A DNA stretch of 64,000 nucleotides from Actinomadura sp. K4S16 (lineage in GTDB: Bacteria > Actinomycetota > Actinomycetes > Streptosporangiales > Streptosporangiaceae): assembly GCF_008327685.1 (NCBI RefSeq), contig NZ_BDDE01000010.1, positions 806,001-870,000 of the forward strand, given 5' to 3'. Every line of letters begins with the position of its first letter. Positions within the stretch are counted from its first letter, which is position 1. The notes under the pieces are model-generated. The model worked only from the letters and a program-made list of their open reading frames with translations, was not told where the DNA came from and searched no databases. The translations under genes and the position numbers were made by a program. Of this stretch, positions 15,981 to 24,659 are shown one piece after another.

Positions 15981-17735
15981 ATGACGCTCGCCCTGCTCCC
16001 GCCCCGCCGCCAGGGTTCCCGGCCGGCCGCCGAGGCGCCGACCGCCCCGCCGGACCGCGCCCGGCGGTTCCCGCGCGCGCTGCCCTGGCTCCTCGCGGCC
16101 GGCGTGCTCGCGCAGGCGGCCGTCCGGCTCTGGTTCGCCTGGGCGCGGACCGGCCCGGCCGCGAACCCGGACGAGACCGGCTACCTGCTCGCCGCCCGGC
16201 TGCTGGCCGGCGGGCCGGGCGGCGACCTGTCCGGCAACACCTTCTACCAGGGCGGGTACCCCCTCGTCCTCGCCCCCGCCTACTGGTTCTCCCACGAACC
16301 GGCGACGGTCTACACGACCGTCATGGCGATCAACGCGGTGCTGGGCGCGCTGCTGTTCCCGCTCGGGTACGCGGCGGCGCGCCGGTTCGGCCTCGCCCGC
16401 CGGTCCGCCCTGCCGCTCGCGTTCGCGGCGGCGCTGCTGCCCGCGACGACGTTCTTCGGCGCCTTCGCGCTCGCGGACGCCGTCCTGCCGACGCTCGTCC
16501 TGGCGTGGCTGCTGGCCCTGGACCGCTTCGTCCGCGGCGGCCGCGCCCTCGACGCCGCCCTCGCGAGCCTGGTCGCGTCCTGCACGGCGGCGGTGCACAC
16601 CCGCGGATCGGTCCTCCTCGCCGTCCACTGCGCCGCCCTGCTGGTCACGGCCCTGCCCGGACGCCGGAGGATCCGCGCCGTGCTCGCCGGGGGCGCGGTC
16701 GCGGTCGCCGGGTACGCGGCGGGCGCGGCGCTGAACGCGCACATCCGCGCCGAGCTGTATCCGCGCGGGACGCGGGACCTCGCGGGGATCCTGACGTCGC
16801 GGCTGACCACGGTCCCCGGGCAGGAGTGGGCGCTGTCGGGGGCGGCCGGGCAGCTCTGGTACCTGATCGTGTCCACCTGGGGGCTGGCGGGGGCCGGGCT
16901 GGTGGCCGTCGCGGCGGTCCTCGCGCGGCGGCGCGCGCCCGCGGCGGACAGGATCATGGCGGGCGTGCTGCTCGCCGCGACCTGCGGCATCGCCTACGCC
17001 TCCTCGGCCGCGCTGCCGGACGAGCACCGGGTGGGCAACTTCGCCTACGGCCGCTACCTGGCGTGCGTGGCGCTGGTCTACGCGCTCGCCGGGGCCGCCG
17101 CCCTCATGCGCCTCGCCACCGGCAGGGCGGTCGGACTGGCGGCGGCGTGCGCGCTCCTGCTGGGCGGATCCGGGGTCTGGGTCGCCGCCTACGCCGGCGA
17201 GCGGCTCCGCACCCACGTCTTCATCGGGTTCGACTTCCCCGAGGTCACGTTCCTGACCGCCGACCGGGGCGCGCTGCACCTGCGCGAGGCGACGCTCGCC
17301 GCGCTCGCCCTGCTCTGCGGTCTGCTCGTGGCGTCCAGGCTGAACAGGACGGCCTTGACCGCCGTCGCGCTCGCCGGCGTGAACCTCGCGGCGCTGGCGT
17401 TCGTCATGGGACCGCACGCGCGCCGCGTGCCGGCCGAGCCCCCGCTCGCCGGTCCGGCCTCCGGCGGGGTCGTCACGGACGCGTCGCTCAACTGGGCCGT
17501 CAGGACCGCGCTGATGTACCCCGTGTGGTGGACGCGCCTCGGCACCTTCGACGTCCGCGCCGGACGGCCGCCCGCGCCGGGCGTGTGCACGGTCGTCGTG
17601 CCCCTCCCGGAGGGGACGCGGCCGGAGGCGTCCTGGCCCGCGCACCCTGCGGGCTGGCGGCCGCACGCCGGACGGTTCTGGTCGCTGGGCTGGGTGGGCT
17701 GGCACGACCCGTCCTGCGCGGGCCCGGCTCAGTAG
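15981..17735 (+). CDS. Polytopic membrane protein, GT-C glycosyltransferase-like
   Basis: 581 aa from ATG 15981 (GTG 15972 is an alternative). About 11-12 hydrophobic helices are visible. After TM1 comes NPDETGYLLAARLLAGGPGG, an acidic DE motif in the first external loop in the position where GT-C enzymes (ArnT, PMT, mycobacterial arabinofuranosyl- and mannosyltransferases) hold their catalytic Asp. The C-terminal approximately 110 residues form a soluble, presumably external domain (DASLNWAVRTALMYPVWWTR). A polyprenyl-phosphate-sugar donor is inferred from the class. The gene stands alone; its stop codon overlaps the 3' end of the convergent baeRF gene by 7 bp. Confidence 0.75.
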   Translation: MTLALLPPRRQGSRPAAEAPTAPPDRARRFPRALPWLLAAGVLAQAAVRLWFAWARTGPAANPDETGYLLAARLLAGGPGGDLSGNTFYQGGYPLVLAPAYWFSHEPATVYTTVMAINAVLGALLFPLGYAAARRFGLARRSALPLAFAAALLPATTFFGAFALADAVLPTLVLAWLLALDRFVRGGRALDAALASLVASCTAAVHTRGSVLLAVHCAALLVTALPGRRRIRAVLAGGAVAVAGYAAGAALNAHIRAELYPRGTRDLAGILTSRLTTVPGQEWALSGAAGQLWYLIVSTWGLAGAGLVAVAAVLARRRAPAADRIMAGVLLAATCGIAYASSAALPDEHRVGNFAYGRYLACVALVYALAGAAALMRLATGRAVGLAAACALLLGGSGVWVAAYAGERLRTHVFIGFDFPEVTFLTADRGALHLREATLAALALLCGLLVASRLNRTALTAVALAGVNLAALAFVMGPHARRVPAEPPLAGPASGGVVTDASLNWAVRTALMYPVWWTRLGTFDVRAGRPPAPGVCTVVVPLPEGTRPEASWPAHPAGWRPHAGRFWSLGWVGWHDPSCAGPAQ

Positions 17736-18826
17736 CGCGTCACCAGCGCGATCCGGTCGTGGTCGATCAGGAAGCCGTCCGAGACGAAGGTGACCTCGCC
17801 CCCGTACTCCAGCACCGTCTCGATGACGTGGTCGACGGCGTCGTCGACCACGTCCGCGCCCTTGAGCACGCCGGGCATGCCGTCCACCGGGATCAGCTCG
17901 CCCCCGCTGCGCACCGCGGGCGCGTAGTAGCCGCGCTCGACGACCAGGTGCTCGCCGCGCCCCTCCTCGACCAGCTCCGCCACCTCGCAGAGCCCGCCCG
18001 CGTACCGCTGGATGCTGCGCGCGGCCTCCAGCTCCGACAGCACGCCGACCTCGCGGAGGTCCTCGTAGGCGGCGAGCGCGGGCCGGGCCGCCTCGGCGAG
18101 CGCGCTCGGCGCGACGCCCTCGAAGCTGCCGTCGACGCGGCCCGCCACGGTGACGTGCGGCCCGGCGACCTCGTCGAAGAGCGCCTGGTGCCGGGTGACG
18201 CCGGCGACGAGCAGCGGGCGCCGGTCCCGCGCGAGGACGCGTTCGAGCGCGGACACCACGTCCCGCATGGCCTGGCGCCGGCGCTCGCCGTCACCGCCCT
18301 GGGCGGCCCGGCGGGCCAGCCGCCCGGCGCTCGCCTCGTCGATCGGCTCCGGCTCGACGGGGAACCCGCCGCGCGCGTGCTCGACCAGCTCCGCGCCGAG
18401 ACCGCTCCAGAGCCGCGTGCGGTGGTCCGACAGGGACAGCAGCCAGTAGCGCGGCGTGCGGGTGTAGTCGGCGACGAGGTCGCGGGTGGCGAATCCGGTG
18501 TCGACGACCACCCGCTCGTCCACGGGCTGGCCGATCGTGAACGCGTGGTGCTCGCCGCGCGGGGCGGCGAAGAGCACCAGCCCGTCGGACGCGTGCCGCG
18601 GATCGACCTCGCCCGCGGCGCGCTCCAGCTCCCGGACGACCTGGTCGGCGGCGTCGGGCGCCACCTTGGGGTCGTCGTGGAGCCGGCGCCGGACCTCCCC
18701 CAGCAGGTTGCGCAGCCGGATGCGGTCCTCCCGGCCGTCCCGGGCGGAGCGGTGCGTCGGCATCAGCACCGACACCGCCGGATAGGGCCTCGGCTTGCGC
18801 AGCCCGGCCAGGGTAACGGCGTCCAT
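17729..18826 (-). CDS. baeRF (bacterial Vms1/eRF1-like) family protein
   Basis: 365 aa. The N-terminal domain starts YPAVSVLMPTHRSARDGRED followed by IRLRNLLGEVRRRL, the hallmark of bacterial archaeo-eukaryotic release-factor-like proteins. The middle domain includes YWLLSLSDHRTRLWSGLG, the eRF1-domain-2-like part, and the C-terminus (LLVAGVTRHQALFDEVAG ... YGGEVTFVSDGFLIDHDRIA) resembles the L7Ae-like domain 3. No GGQ loop is seen. Family knowledge: predicted ribosome-associated or tRNA-cleaving stress factors, largely uncharacterised in bacteria. The 134-bp upstream region is unusually AT-rich and contains short dyads. Confidence 0.82.
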   Translation of the reverse strand: MDAVTLAGLRKPRPYPAVSVLMPTHRSARDGREDRIRLRNLLGEVRRRLHDDPKVAPDAADQVVRELERAAGEVDPRHASDGLVLFAAPRGEHHAFTIGQPVDERVVVDTGFATRDLVADYTRTPRYWLLSLSDHRTRLWSGLGAELVEHARGGFPVEPEPIDEASAGRLARRAAQGGDGERRRQAMRDVVSALERVLARDRRPLLVAGVTRHQALFDEVAGPHVTVAGRVDGSFEGVAPSALAEAARPALAAYEDLREVGVLSELEAARSIQRYAGGLCEVAELVEEGRGEHLVVERGYYAPAVRSGGELIPVDGMPGVLKGADVVDDAVDHVIETVLEYGGEVTFVSDGFLIDHDRIALVTRY

Positions 18827-18866
18827 GATCCCCCGATCGTCGCTCTTATTCCTTTCTGTCTCTTTT

Positions 18867-18883
18867 GTAGCTACCTGTAGGTA
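18867..18883. promoter_or_regulatory. Overlapping dyads GTAGCTAC and TACCT-GT-AGGTA in an AT-rich patch
   Basis: GTAGCTAC (18867-18874) is a perfect 8-bp palindrome that overlaps a 5+5 inverted repeat TACCT-GT-AGGTA (18872-18883). They lie 41-57 bp upstream of the baeRF start, inside an AT-rich stretch that stands out in this genome. A regulator-binding site is likely, but the regulator is unknown. Confidence 0.35.
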
Positions 18884-18960
18884 AATGAGGTGTAAGCCCT
18901 GTTCGAATTGCGGGCCGAGGACGCCCGGCGCGCCCGGCGCCCGTCCCGCCGCCGAGGGGC

Positions 18961-19896
18961 TCAGACCCGCTCGATCACCGGGCCGAGGACGTCCATGAAG
19001 GGCGAGTGCACCGTGATGTAGGAGAACCCGTACCGCTCGCGCCGCTCCCGGAGCTGCTCGGCGATCTGCGTCTCCGTCCCGAGCAGGACGAACGGGGTGT
19101 CGAGGATCTGCTCGACCGTCATGTACGGGACGCGCTCGGCGCGCATCCGCTCGGCCTCGGCCCGCCGGTCGGGGGTCACCTGCACATGCTGGACGAGCAC
19201 GTTCCACTCGATCCGCGCCGCCCGGTCCCCCGCGTGCCGGCGGGCGAAGCGGACCCGTTCCTCCGCCTCCTCGGCGGTGCCGAACCGGAACGTCCCGGGC
19301 GGTTCGCCCTTCATCTGGTACGCGCCGGCGATCCCGACGATGTCGGCGTGCCGGGCCGCCGCCCGCAGGATCGTGTCGCCGGTGCCGCCGACCAGCAGCG
19401 GCGGGCCCGACCCGCCGAACCCGGTGCGCTGCACGGGCGCCAGTTCCGCCAGCCCGAAGAACTCGGCCACCGGCCGGTGCCGCTCGTAGTCGCCCCCGCC
19501 GAACAGCCGGCCCAGCTCCTCGATCAGCCCGGTCATCCGCTCCGCGCGGGCGGCGAACGGCTCCCATGGGATCCCGGCCGCGTCGAACTCCCACTTCATG
19601 TGCCCGGCGCCGAGCCCGAGTTCCACCCGCCCCCCGGTGAGCCGGTCGGCGGTGGCGACCTCCCGGGCGAGCAGGTGCGCGTTCCAGAACCCCGCGTTCA
19701 GCACGAGCGGGCCGACGCGCAGCCGCTCGGTCGCGTCCGCGGCGGCCACCATGGTCGGGAACGGGGCCGGGGCGCCGAGGTGGTCGGGCACGAGCGCGAC
19801 GTCGTAGCCGTACCGCTCACCGCGGCGGCACCGCTCGGCGAAGTCCTCCCGGGAGACGATGTCGAAGACGTTGAACCCGAAGCGGAAGTCCCTCAT
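18961..19896 (-). CDS. LLM-class (luciferase-like) oxidoreductase, probably F420-dependent
   Basis: 311 aa from ATG 19896, preceded by AGGGTGA; GTG 19917 is a weaker alternative. TIM-barrel luciferase-like features are present: FGFNVFDIVSREDFAERCRR, VALVPDHLGAPAPFPTMVAA, LRVGPLVLNAGFWNAHLLAR, VELGLGAGHMKWEFDAAGIP and PPLLVGGTGDTILRAAARHA. This is the subgroup annotated in mycobacteria as F420-dependent (TIGR03621-like, by recollection). The substrate is unknown. It follows the NarL-type two-component genes on the same strand by 17 bp and may be co-transcribed with them. Confidence 0.9.
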   Translation of the reverse strand: MRDFRFGFNVFDIVSREDFAERCRRGERYGYDVALVPDHLGAPAPFPTMVAAADATERLRVGPLVLNAGFWNAHLLAREVATADRLTGGRVELGLGAGHMKWEFDAAGIPWEPFAARAERMTGLIEELGRLFGGGDYERHRPVAEFFGLAELAPVQRTGFGGSGPPLLVGGTGDTILRAAARHADIVGIAGAYQMKGEPPGTFRFGTAEEAEERVRFARRHAGDRAARIEWNVLVQHVQVTPDRRAEAERMRAERVPYMTVEQILDTPFVLLGTETQIAEQLRERRERYGFSYITVHSPFMDVLGPVIERV

Positions 19897-19913
19897 GCGG
19901 TCACCCTGCCACC

Positions 19914-20564
19914 TCACCCGGGCGTGATGAAGCCCGTCTCGTAGGCGAAGATCACCGCCTGCGTCCGGTCGCGGGCCTGCGTCTTGGCGAGGATGTTCCC
20001 GACGTGCGTCTTCACCGTCTGCGGGCTCACGAAGAGCTCCTCGGCGATCTCCGCGTTCGAGTAGCCCTTGGCCATCAGCCGCAGCACGTCCCCCTCCCGG
20101 CCGGTCAGCCGGCCGTGCCAGTCCGCGCCCCCGGCGCCGGACGGCCCGTGCCGCCCGGCCAGTTCCCGGATCGCCGCCGGGAACAGCAGGCTGTCGCCGT
20201 GCGCGACCATCCGGATCGCCTGCAGGATCTCCTCCGGCCGCGTCCGCTTGAGCAGGAAGCCGTTGGCGCCGGCCTTCAGCGCGTCGTAGACGTACTCGTC
20301 GTTCTCGAACGTGGTGACGACGATGATCCGCGGGGGCTCCGGCACGGTGGCCAGGAGGTGCCGGGTCGCCTGGATGCCGTCGAGCCGCGGCATCCGCACG
20401 TCCATCAGGACGACGTCCGGGCGCAGCCGGCGCACCTCGCCCGGCACCTCCGACCCGTCGGAGGCCTCGCCGACGACGGCGAGATCGTCCTCGGCGTCGA
20501 TGATGGCGGCCAGCCCCGCCCGGATCAGCCGCTCGTCGTCGACCAGCAGAACCTTGATCGTCAT
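19914..20564 (-). CDS. NarL/FixJ family response regulator
   Basis: 216 aa. The receiver domain begins MTIKVLLVDDERLIRAGLAA, with phosphoacceptor Asp in VLMDVRMPRLDG, Thr in VVTTFEND and Lys in FLLKRTRPEE. The LuxR-type helix-turn-helix is LTGREGDVLRLMAKGYSNAE followed by IAEELFVSPQTVKTHVGNIL. Its ATG overlaps the stop of the upstream histidine kinase (ATGA), so the two form a translationally coupled pair. It resembles the DesR/LiaR-like group; target genes are not identifiable. Confidence 0.96.
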   Translation of the reverse strand: MTIKVLLVDDERLIRAGLAAIIDAEDDLAVVGEASDGSEVPGEVRRLRPDVVLMDVRMPRLDGIQATRHLLATVPEPPRIIVVTTFENDEYVYDALKAGANGFLLKRTRPEEILQAIRMVAHGDSLLFPAAIRELAGRHGPSGAGGADWHGRLTGREGDVLRLMAKGYSNAEIAEELFVSPQTVKTHVGNILAKTQARDRTQAVIFAYETGFITPG

Positions 20565-21793
20565 GCCCCGGACCTTAGCGGCAGGGAGACGCGCAGGCGC
20601 CAGCGGTCGCCGTCGGCCCCCGCGCACATCTCGCCGCGCAGCACGGTGACGCGCTCGCGGACGCCGCCGAGGCCGCGGCCGCCGCCGTGGCCGGCGCCCT
20701 CGCCGCGGGTCGCGCCGAGCGGATTGGTCATCTCGACCTCCAGCCGTTCCCCGTCGGTGCCGAGCCGGAGCCGCACCGGTACCTTCCCCGCGTGCCGGAG
20801 CGCGTTCGTCAGGCCCTCCTGGACGATCCGGTAGGCCTCCCGCGACACCGCGGCCGGGACGTGCTCCACCTCCGGGTCCACCTCCGCGTCCAGCGCCACC
20901 CCCGCGATCCGCGTCTGCTCCAGCAGCCGGCCGAGGTCCTTCAGCGTGGCCTGCGGGGCCGGGCGGGACCGGTCGTCGCGCAGCAGGCCGAGGACGTGGT
21001 CGAGGTCCTCCAGCGCGGCCCGGGCCGACTCCTCGATCGCGGCGAGCGCCTCGCGCGCGAACCCGGGGTCGCTGTCGAGCACCCGCCCGGCCGCGCCGGC
21101 CTGGAGGGTCACCACGCTGAGCGCGTGCCCCACCGAGTCGTGCAGCTCCCTGGCCAGCCGGTTGCGCTCGGCGAGCTTGACGGCCTCGGCCCGCATGTCC
21201 GCCAGCCGCTCGGCGGCGGACGGCCCGAGGAACACCGGCGCCAGCCGGGCCAGCAGCGCGCCCGCCCCGACGATCAGCGCCAGCAGCAGGGCCAGCGACG
21301 CCACCCCGATCGGCGGCGCGGGCCACTGGTGCCAGGCGCTCTGCCATCCCCAGGACTCCAGGAACCGGGTGTCCCAGCTCACCGCCGGCGCGAGGACCAT
21401 CACGACGGCGGCCGGCGGAAGGGCCAGGCTCAGCCCGCTGACCACCACTCCCGTGCCGAGGTGCAGGGTGAACCACGCGGCGGCCCGGACGCGGCTCTCC
21501 CAGGAGACCGCCGAGCCGGGCACGAGCGCCGCGGCCGGGCCCCTGAGCAGTTCCTTGGCGAGGGAGCTCTCCAGCAGCCGCACCGTCGGCACGAGCCCGG
21601 TGACGAACGTCGCCGCGGCCGGCATGACGACCAGCATCAGCACGGCCTTGAACAGGCCGTTGCCCATCGGCAGCAGCGGGATGAGGCTGATCGCGAGGAA
21701 CCAGTACGGCATCAGCAGCGCGCCGCCCACGACGAGGTGGGACCAGCGCCGCCAGGTCACCGGCTCGATCAGCGGGCGGAGCACACGGAGCAC
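20561..21793 (-). CDS. Sensor histidine kinase (HisKA_3, NarL partner)
   Basis: 410 aa from GTG 21793, with AGGA about 8 nt upstream. Four to five hydrophobic segments occupy residues 20-190. The dimerisation/phosphoacceptor motif RLARELHDSVGHALSVVTLQ carries the phospho-His. The ATPase domain shows YRIVQEGLTNALRHAG, a Gly-rich lid GHGGGRGLGGVRERV and the final strand WRLRVSLPL. The membrane-embedded sensor has no large extracellular loop, as in intramembrane-sensing kinases. It is coupled to the response regulator by ATGA. Confidence 0.94.
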   Translation of the reverse strand: MLRVLRPLIEPVTWRRWSHLVVGGALLMPYWFLAISLIPLLPMGNGLFKAVLMLVVMPAAATFVTGLVPTVRLLESSLAKELLRGPAAALVPGSAVSWESRVRAAAWFTLHLGTGVVVSGLSLALPPAAVVMVLAPAVSWDTRFLESWGWQSAWHQWPAPPIGVASLALLLALIVGAGALLARLAPVFLGPSAAERLADMRAEAVKLAERNRLARELHDSVGHALSVVTLQAGAAGRVLDSDPGFAREALAAIEESARAALEDLDHVLGLLRDDRSRPAPQATLKDLGRLLEQTRIAGVALDAEVDPEVEHVPAAVSREAYRIVQEGLTNALRHAGKVPVRLRLGTDGERLEVEMTNPLGATRGEGAGHGGGRGLGGVRERVTVLRGEMCAGADGDRWRLRVSLPLRSGA

Positions 21794-21851
21794 GGCTCGA
21801 TCCTCGCAGAACGGGCGGTCAGGCCCCTCCCCCGCACGGGGGAGCGCACGC

Positions 21852-23921
21852 TCACGCCCGGTCCTGTTGCTCCGCGGCGCCCTGCTGCTCGGCGGCGCCC
21901 TGCGGCCCGGCGGCGCGGTCGCGCTCGGCGAGCTTCGCGAGGCGGGCGTTGTAGGCGGCGAGCTCGTCGTCCTCGGGCCGCCCGCCGGCCTTCGCCGCCC
22001 GGTCGGCCTTGCGGTCCATGCGCCGCGCCTGCCGCTGGTCGTGGGCGTACCACTGGAACGCCAGCACGATCAGGACGAGGAACGTCGGGACCTCGCCGAA
22101 GCCCCACGCGATGGCGCCGCCGGTGTGCTGGTCGTGCAGGATCGTGGTGCCCCACGGCGGGTCGACGGAGGTGTACCAGCCGCGGGCGAGCGCCTGGCTC
22201 ATGTTCATCAGGGCGATGCCGAAGAAGGCGTGGAACGGCATCGTGACGAACAGCAGCAGGAGGCGGGCGGGGTAGGGCAGCTTCCGCGGCGCCGGGTCGA
22301 CGCCGAGCAGCACCCAGAAGAACAGGGAGCCGCTGGCCAGGAAGTGGACCATCATCGCGATGTGGCCGAGATGGTTGCGCATCGCGGCCTCGAACAGCGG
22401 CGTGAAGTACAGCGCGAACGTGCTCACCACGAAGACGAGCGTCGCGACCGCGGGATGGGCGACGACCGCGAGGTACCGGCTGTGCAGCACGGCGGTCAGC
22501 CACTCGCGCGGCCCGCGGTCGCCGCGCAGCCGGGCGGGCTTGAGCGCCCGCAGCGCCAGCGTCACCGGTGCGCCGATGACCAGGAAGATCGGCGTCAGCA
22601 TGTTGAGCACCATGTGCTGCGCCATGTGGACGCTGAACAGGATCGGCGCGTACCGGGCGATGCCGGTCTGGGTGACGGCGACGATCGTCACGAGCCCGAT
22701 GAGCCAGGAGGCGGTGCGGCCGAGGGGCCAGGAGTCGCCGCGCCGCCGCAGCCGGACCACGGCGGCGAGGTACAGCCCGCCGAGCACGGCGACGAGGGCG
22801 GCGAAGAACAGGTCGAACTGGCCGAGCGTCAGCAGCCGCAGCGGGGTGACCTGCGGCGGCATGTCGTAGCCGAGCAGCGACTTGACCGCGGACTCCGGCT
22901 CGGCCGGCGGGGGCGGCGCGGTGCGGGCCAGCGCGACGGCGAGGCCCATGGTGGCGGCCATCACGGCCGCCTCGACGGAGGCGAACCGGGCGAACGCCCC
23001 CGGCCTGCCGCCGGCCACCGCGGGCAGCGTCCGCGTCCGGTGCCACCAGCCGAACCAGCCGAGCAGGCAGAACGCGATGATCTTGCCGAGGGCGAGCCGC
23101 CCGTAGTCGGTCTCGACCATCTCCCGCGGGTCGGGCAGCCGGGCGATCACGTTCACCAGGCCGCTGGCGCCGACGATGACGTAGCACCACAGGGCCATCC
23201 GGCTGAACCGCCCGGTGACCAGCGCCAGCCGGTCGCGGCGCAGCAGCGCGTGGACGCAGGCGATCGCGAGCCCGCCGACCCACGGGGCGACCGCGGCGAC
23301 GTGCAGGGCCACGCCCGTCGTCGCGGTGGAGTGGTTGGCGGCCGAGGCCGAGTGCCCGGTGAGCGGCGCGGGCAGCAGCGCGATCCCGGCCATGGCGAGC
23401 AGCCCGAACGCGGCGGCGGGCGTGGTGGTGGTGCGCGCCAGCAGCGCGACCACGACCGCGAGCAGCACCACGATCATGAGGGCGGTGCCCTGCGGCAGCG
23501 AGCCGACGTAACTGCTCAGCTCGCTGCCGGTGAGGACGTCGCCGACCGGCTGGCCGAGCACGTCCGCGACGGTGAACACCAGCGTGGCCGCCGCGGCGGC
23601 GGCCCAGGCGGCGGCGATCCAGGAGGCGGCGCCCAGGTACCCGAGGGCGTCCTTCGACAGCCGCGGCGCGGCGCGGCCGCCCTCGACGGGCAGGAACGCG
23701 GCCGCGGCCAGCAGGGCGCCGACGGTCAGCGCGGACAGCAGGTCCATCGCCATCCGGGAGACCGGCAGCCCCCACCGGGTGAGCGCGCCCGCGTCGCCGA
23801 GGCCGGGGATGACCTTCTCGGTGACCGAGCCGCCGAGGACGAGCCCGGCCACCAGCAGGACGGCGGACGCGGCCAGGGCGGCCGCCCCCGCCCGCCAGAC
23901 GGCCAGGCTGCCCTTACTCAC
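21852..23921 (-). CDS. CopD-CtaG fusion: copper resistance D / cytochrome c oxidase assembly membrane protein
   Basis: 689 aa from GTG 23921, which overlaps the copC stop by 8 bp. The N-terminal half (about residues 1-340) has eight to nine helices with the CopD pattern (PLTGHSASAANHSTATTGVA, LHVAAVAPWVGGLAIA, GRLALGKIIAFCLLGWFGWW). The C-terminal half (about 370-630) is a caa3-type CtaG domain with conserved His and Met positions (FSVHMAQHMVLNMLTPIFLV, MMVHFLASGSLFFWV, MPFHAFFGIALMNM, LHDQHTGGAIAWGFGEVPTF). It probably handles periplasmic-side copper for import or for cytochrome oxidase. The last 60 residues are charged and low-complexity (two GAAEQQ repeats). Confidence 0.92.
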   Translation of the reverse strand: MSKGSLAVWRAGAAALAASAVLLVAGLVLGGSVTEKVIPGLGDAGALTRWGLPVSRMAMDLLSALTVGALLAAAAFLPVEGGRAAPRLSKDALGYLGAASWIAAAWAAAAAATLVFTVADVLGQPVGDVLTGSELSSYVGSLPQGTALMIVVLLAVVVALLARTTTTPAAAFGLLAMAGIALLPAPLTGHSASAANHSTATTGVALHVAAVAPWVGGLAIACVHALLRRDRLALVTGRFSRMALWCYVIVGASGLVNVIARLPDPREMVETDYGRLALGKIIAFCLLGWFGWWHRTRTLPAVAGGRPGAFARFASVEAAVMAATMGLAVALARTAPPPPAEPESAVKSLLGYDMPPQVTPLRLLTLGQFDLFFAALVAVLGGLYLAAVVRLRRRGDSWPLGRTASWLIGLVTIVAVTQTGIARYAPILFSVHMAQHMVLNMLTPIFLVIGAPVTLALRALKPARLRGDRGPREWLTAVLHSRYLAVVAHPAVATLVFVVSTFALYFTPLFEAAMRNHLGHIAMMVHFLASGSLFFWVLLGVDPAPRKLPYPARLLLLFVTMPFHAFFGIALMNMSQALARGWYTSVDPPWGTTILHDQHTGGAIAWGFGEVPTFLVLIVLAFQWYAHDQRQARRMDRKADRAAKAGGRPEDDELAAYNARLAKLAERDRAAGPQGAAEQQGAAEQQDRA

Positions 23922-24546
23922 CGCCGGTTGCCGCCTGGTGCTTGCGCTTGGCGCGGAACACGATGAGCACCCCGATACCGACGCCCACGAGCAGGCCCGC
24001 GATGATCAGCACCCACAGGAGCATCCCGGAGCCGGAGTCCTCCTCGGCGGCCTGCTCCTGGTCGATCTTGAGCGGCTGCTCGTCGGTGTTGGCGGCCGGG
24101 CCCGTCTGCTCCTCGGCGCCGACCCCGCCCGCCGACGGCCCGGGCGAGGCGGCCGCCCCGCCGCCTCCGGTGACGCTGAACGCCAGGTCGTCGCCCTCGA
24201 TCGGGTGCCCGTCCTCGCCCACGACCCGGTAGGCGACCGTGTAGGAGCCGGCGGGCAGCGGGCCGGTGAGCTTCTGCGTGACCTTGGTCCCGGCGCGCTC
24301 GGCCGCGCCCGCCTGGAACTCCTTCTTCCGCCCGTCGCTGACGACGACCTTCGCCACGCTGATCTTGTCGCTGAAGACCAGCGTGACCTCGGTGACCGAG
24401 TCCGCCGCCTTGCCCTTCTCGGGCGTGCTGCCGACCAGCTTCGTGTGCGCCAGCGCGGGCGGCGCGCTGAGGGCGCCGAAGGCGAGGGCGGCGGCGGCGA
24501 TCAGGCCGAGGCGGCGCAGGGGGCGGCGGGACGTGAACATGTTCAT
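23914..24546 (-). CDS. copC: CopC-domain copper-binding protein with C-terminal TM anchor
   Basis: 210 aa. A signal peptide (residues about 1-33, cleavage near PPALA-HT) leaves His1 of the mature protein in AHTKLVGSTPEKG. This N-terminal His, together with Asp/His of the later VGEDGHPIEGDDLAFSV segment, forms the Cu(II) site of CopC proteins. A Gly/Ala/Pro linker and a TM helix (LLWVLIIAGLLVGVGIGVLI) with a basic cytoplasmic end follow. It is upstream of and overlapping the CopD-CtaG gene, the usual partner. ATG 24546 or ATG 24540 may be used; neither has a clear ribosome-binding site. Confidence 0.93.
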   Translation of the reverse strand: MNMFTSRRPLRRLGLIAAAALAFGALSAPPALAHTKLVGSTPEKGKAADSVTEVTLVFSDKISVAKVVVSDGRKKEFQAGAAERAGTKVTQKLTGPLPAGSYTVAYRVVGEDGHPIEGDDLAFSVTGGGGAAASPGPSAGGVGAEEQTGPAANTDEQPLKIDQEQAAEEDSGSGMLLWVLIIAGLLVGVGIGVLIVFRAKRKHQAATGGE

Positions 24547-24633
24547 GGATGGCCGGGTTCTCTAGTGAGTCGAAGGGCTCCGTCTACCCTACTGAGCCCG
24601 CCACCATGGCACGTCCCGGGTCGCGCGATGGCG

Positions 24634-24658
24634 CGATCGGGGAGAACGGCACCGATCG
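24634..24658. terminator. Hairpin terminator after the DUF5685 gene
   Basis: A 7-bp perfect stem (CGATCGG / CCGATCG) with an 11-nt loop lies 2 bp beyond the stop codon of the leftward DUF5685 gene, before the promoter region of copC. No T-tract is present. Confidence 0.45.
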
Positions 24659-24659
24659 G

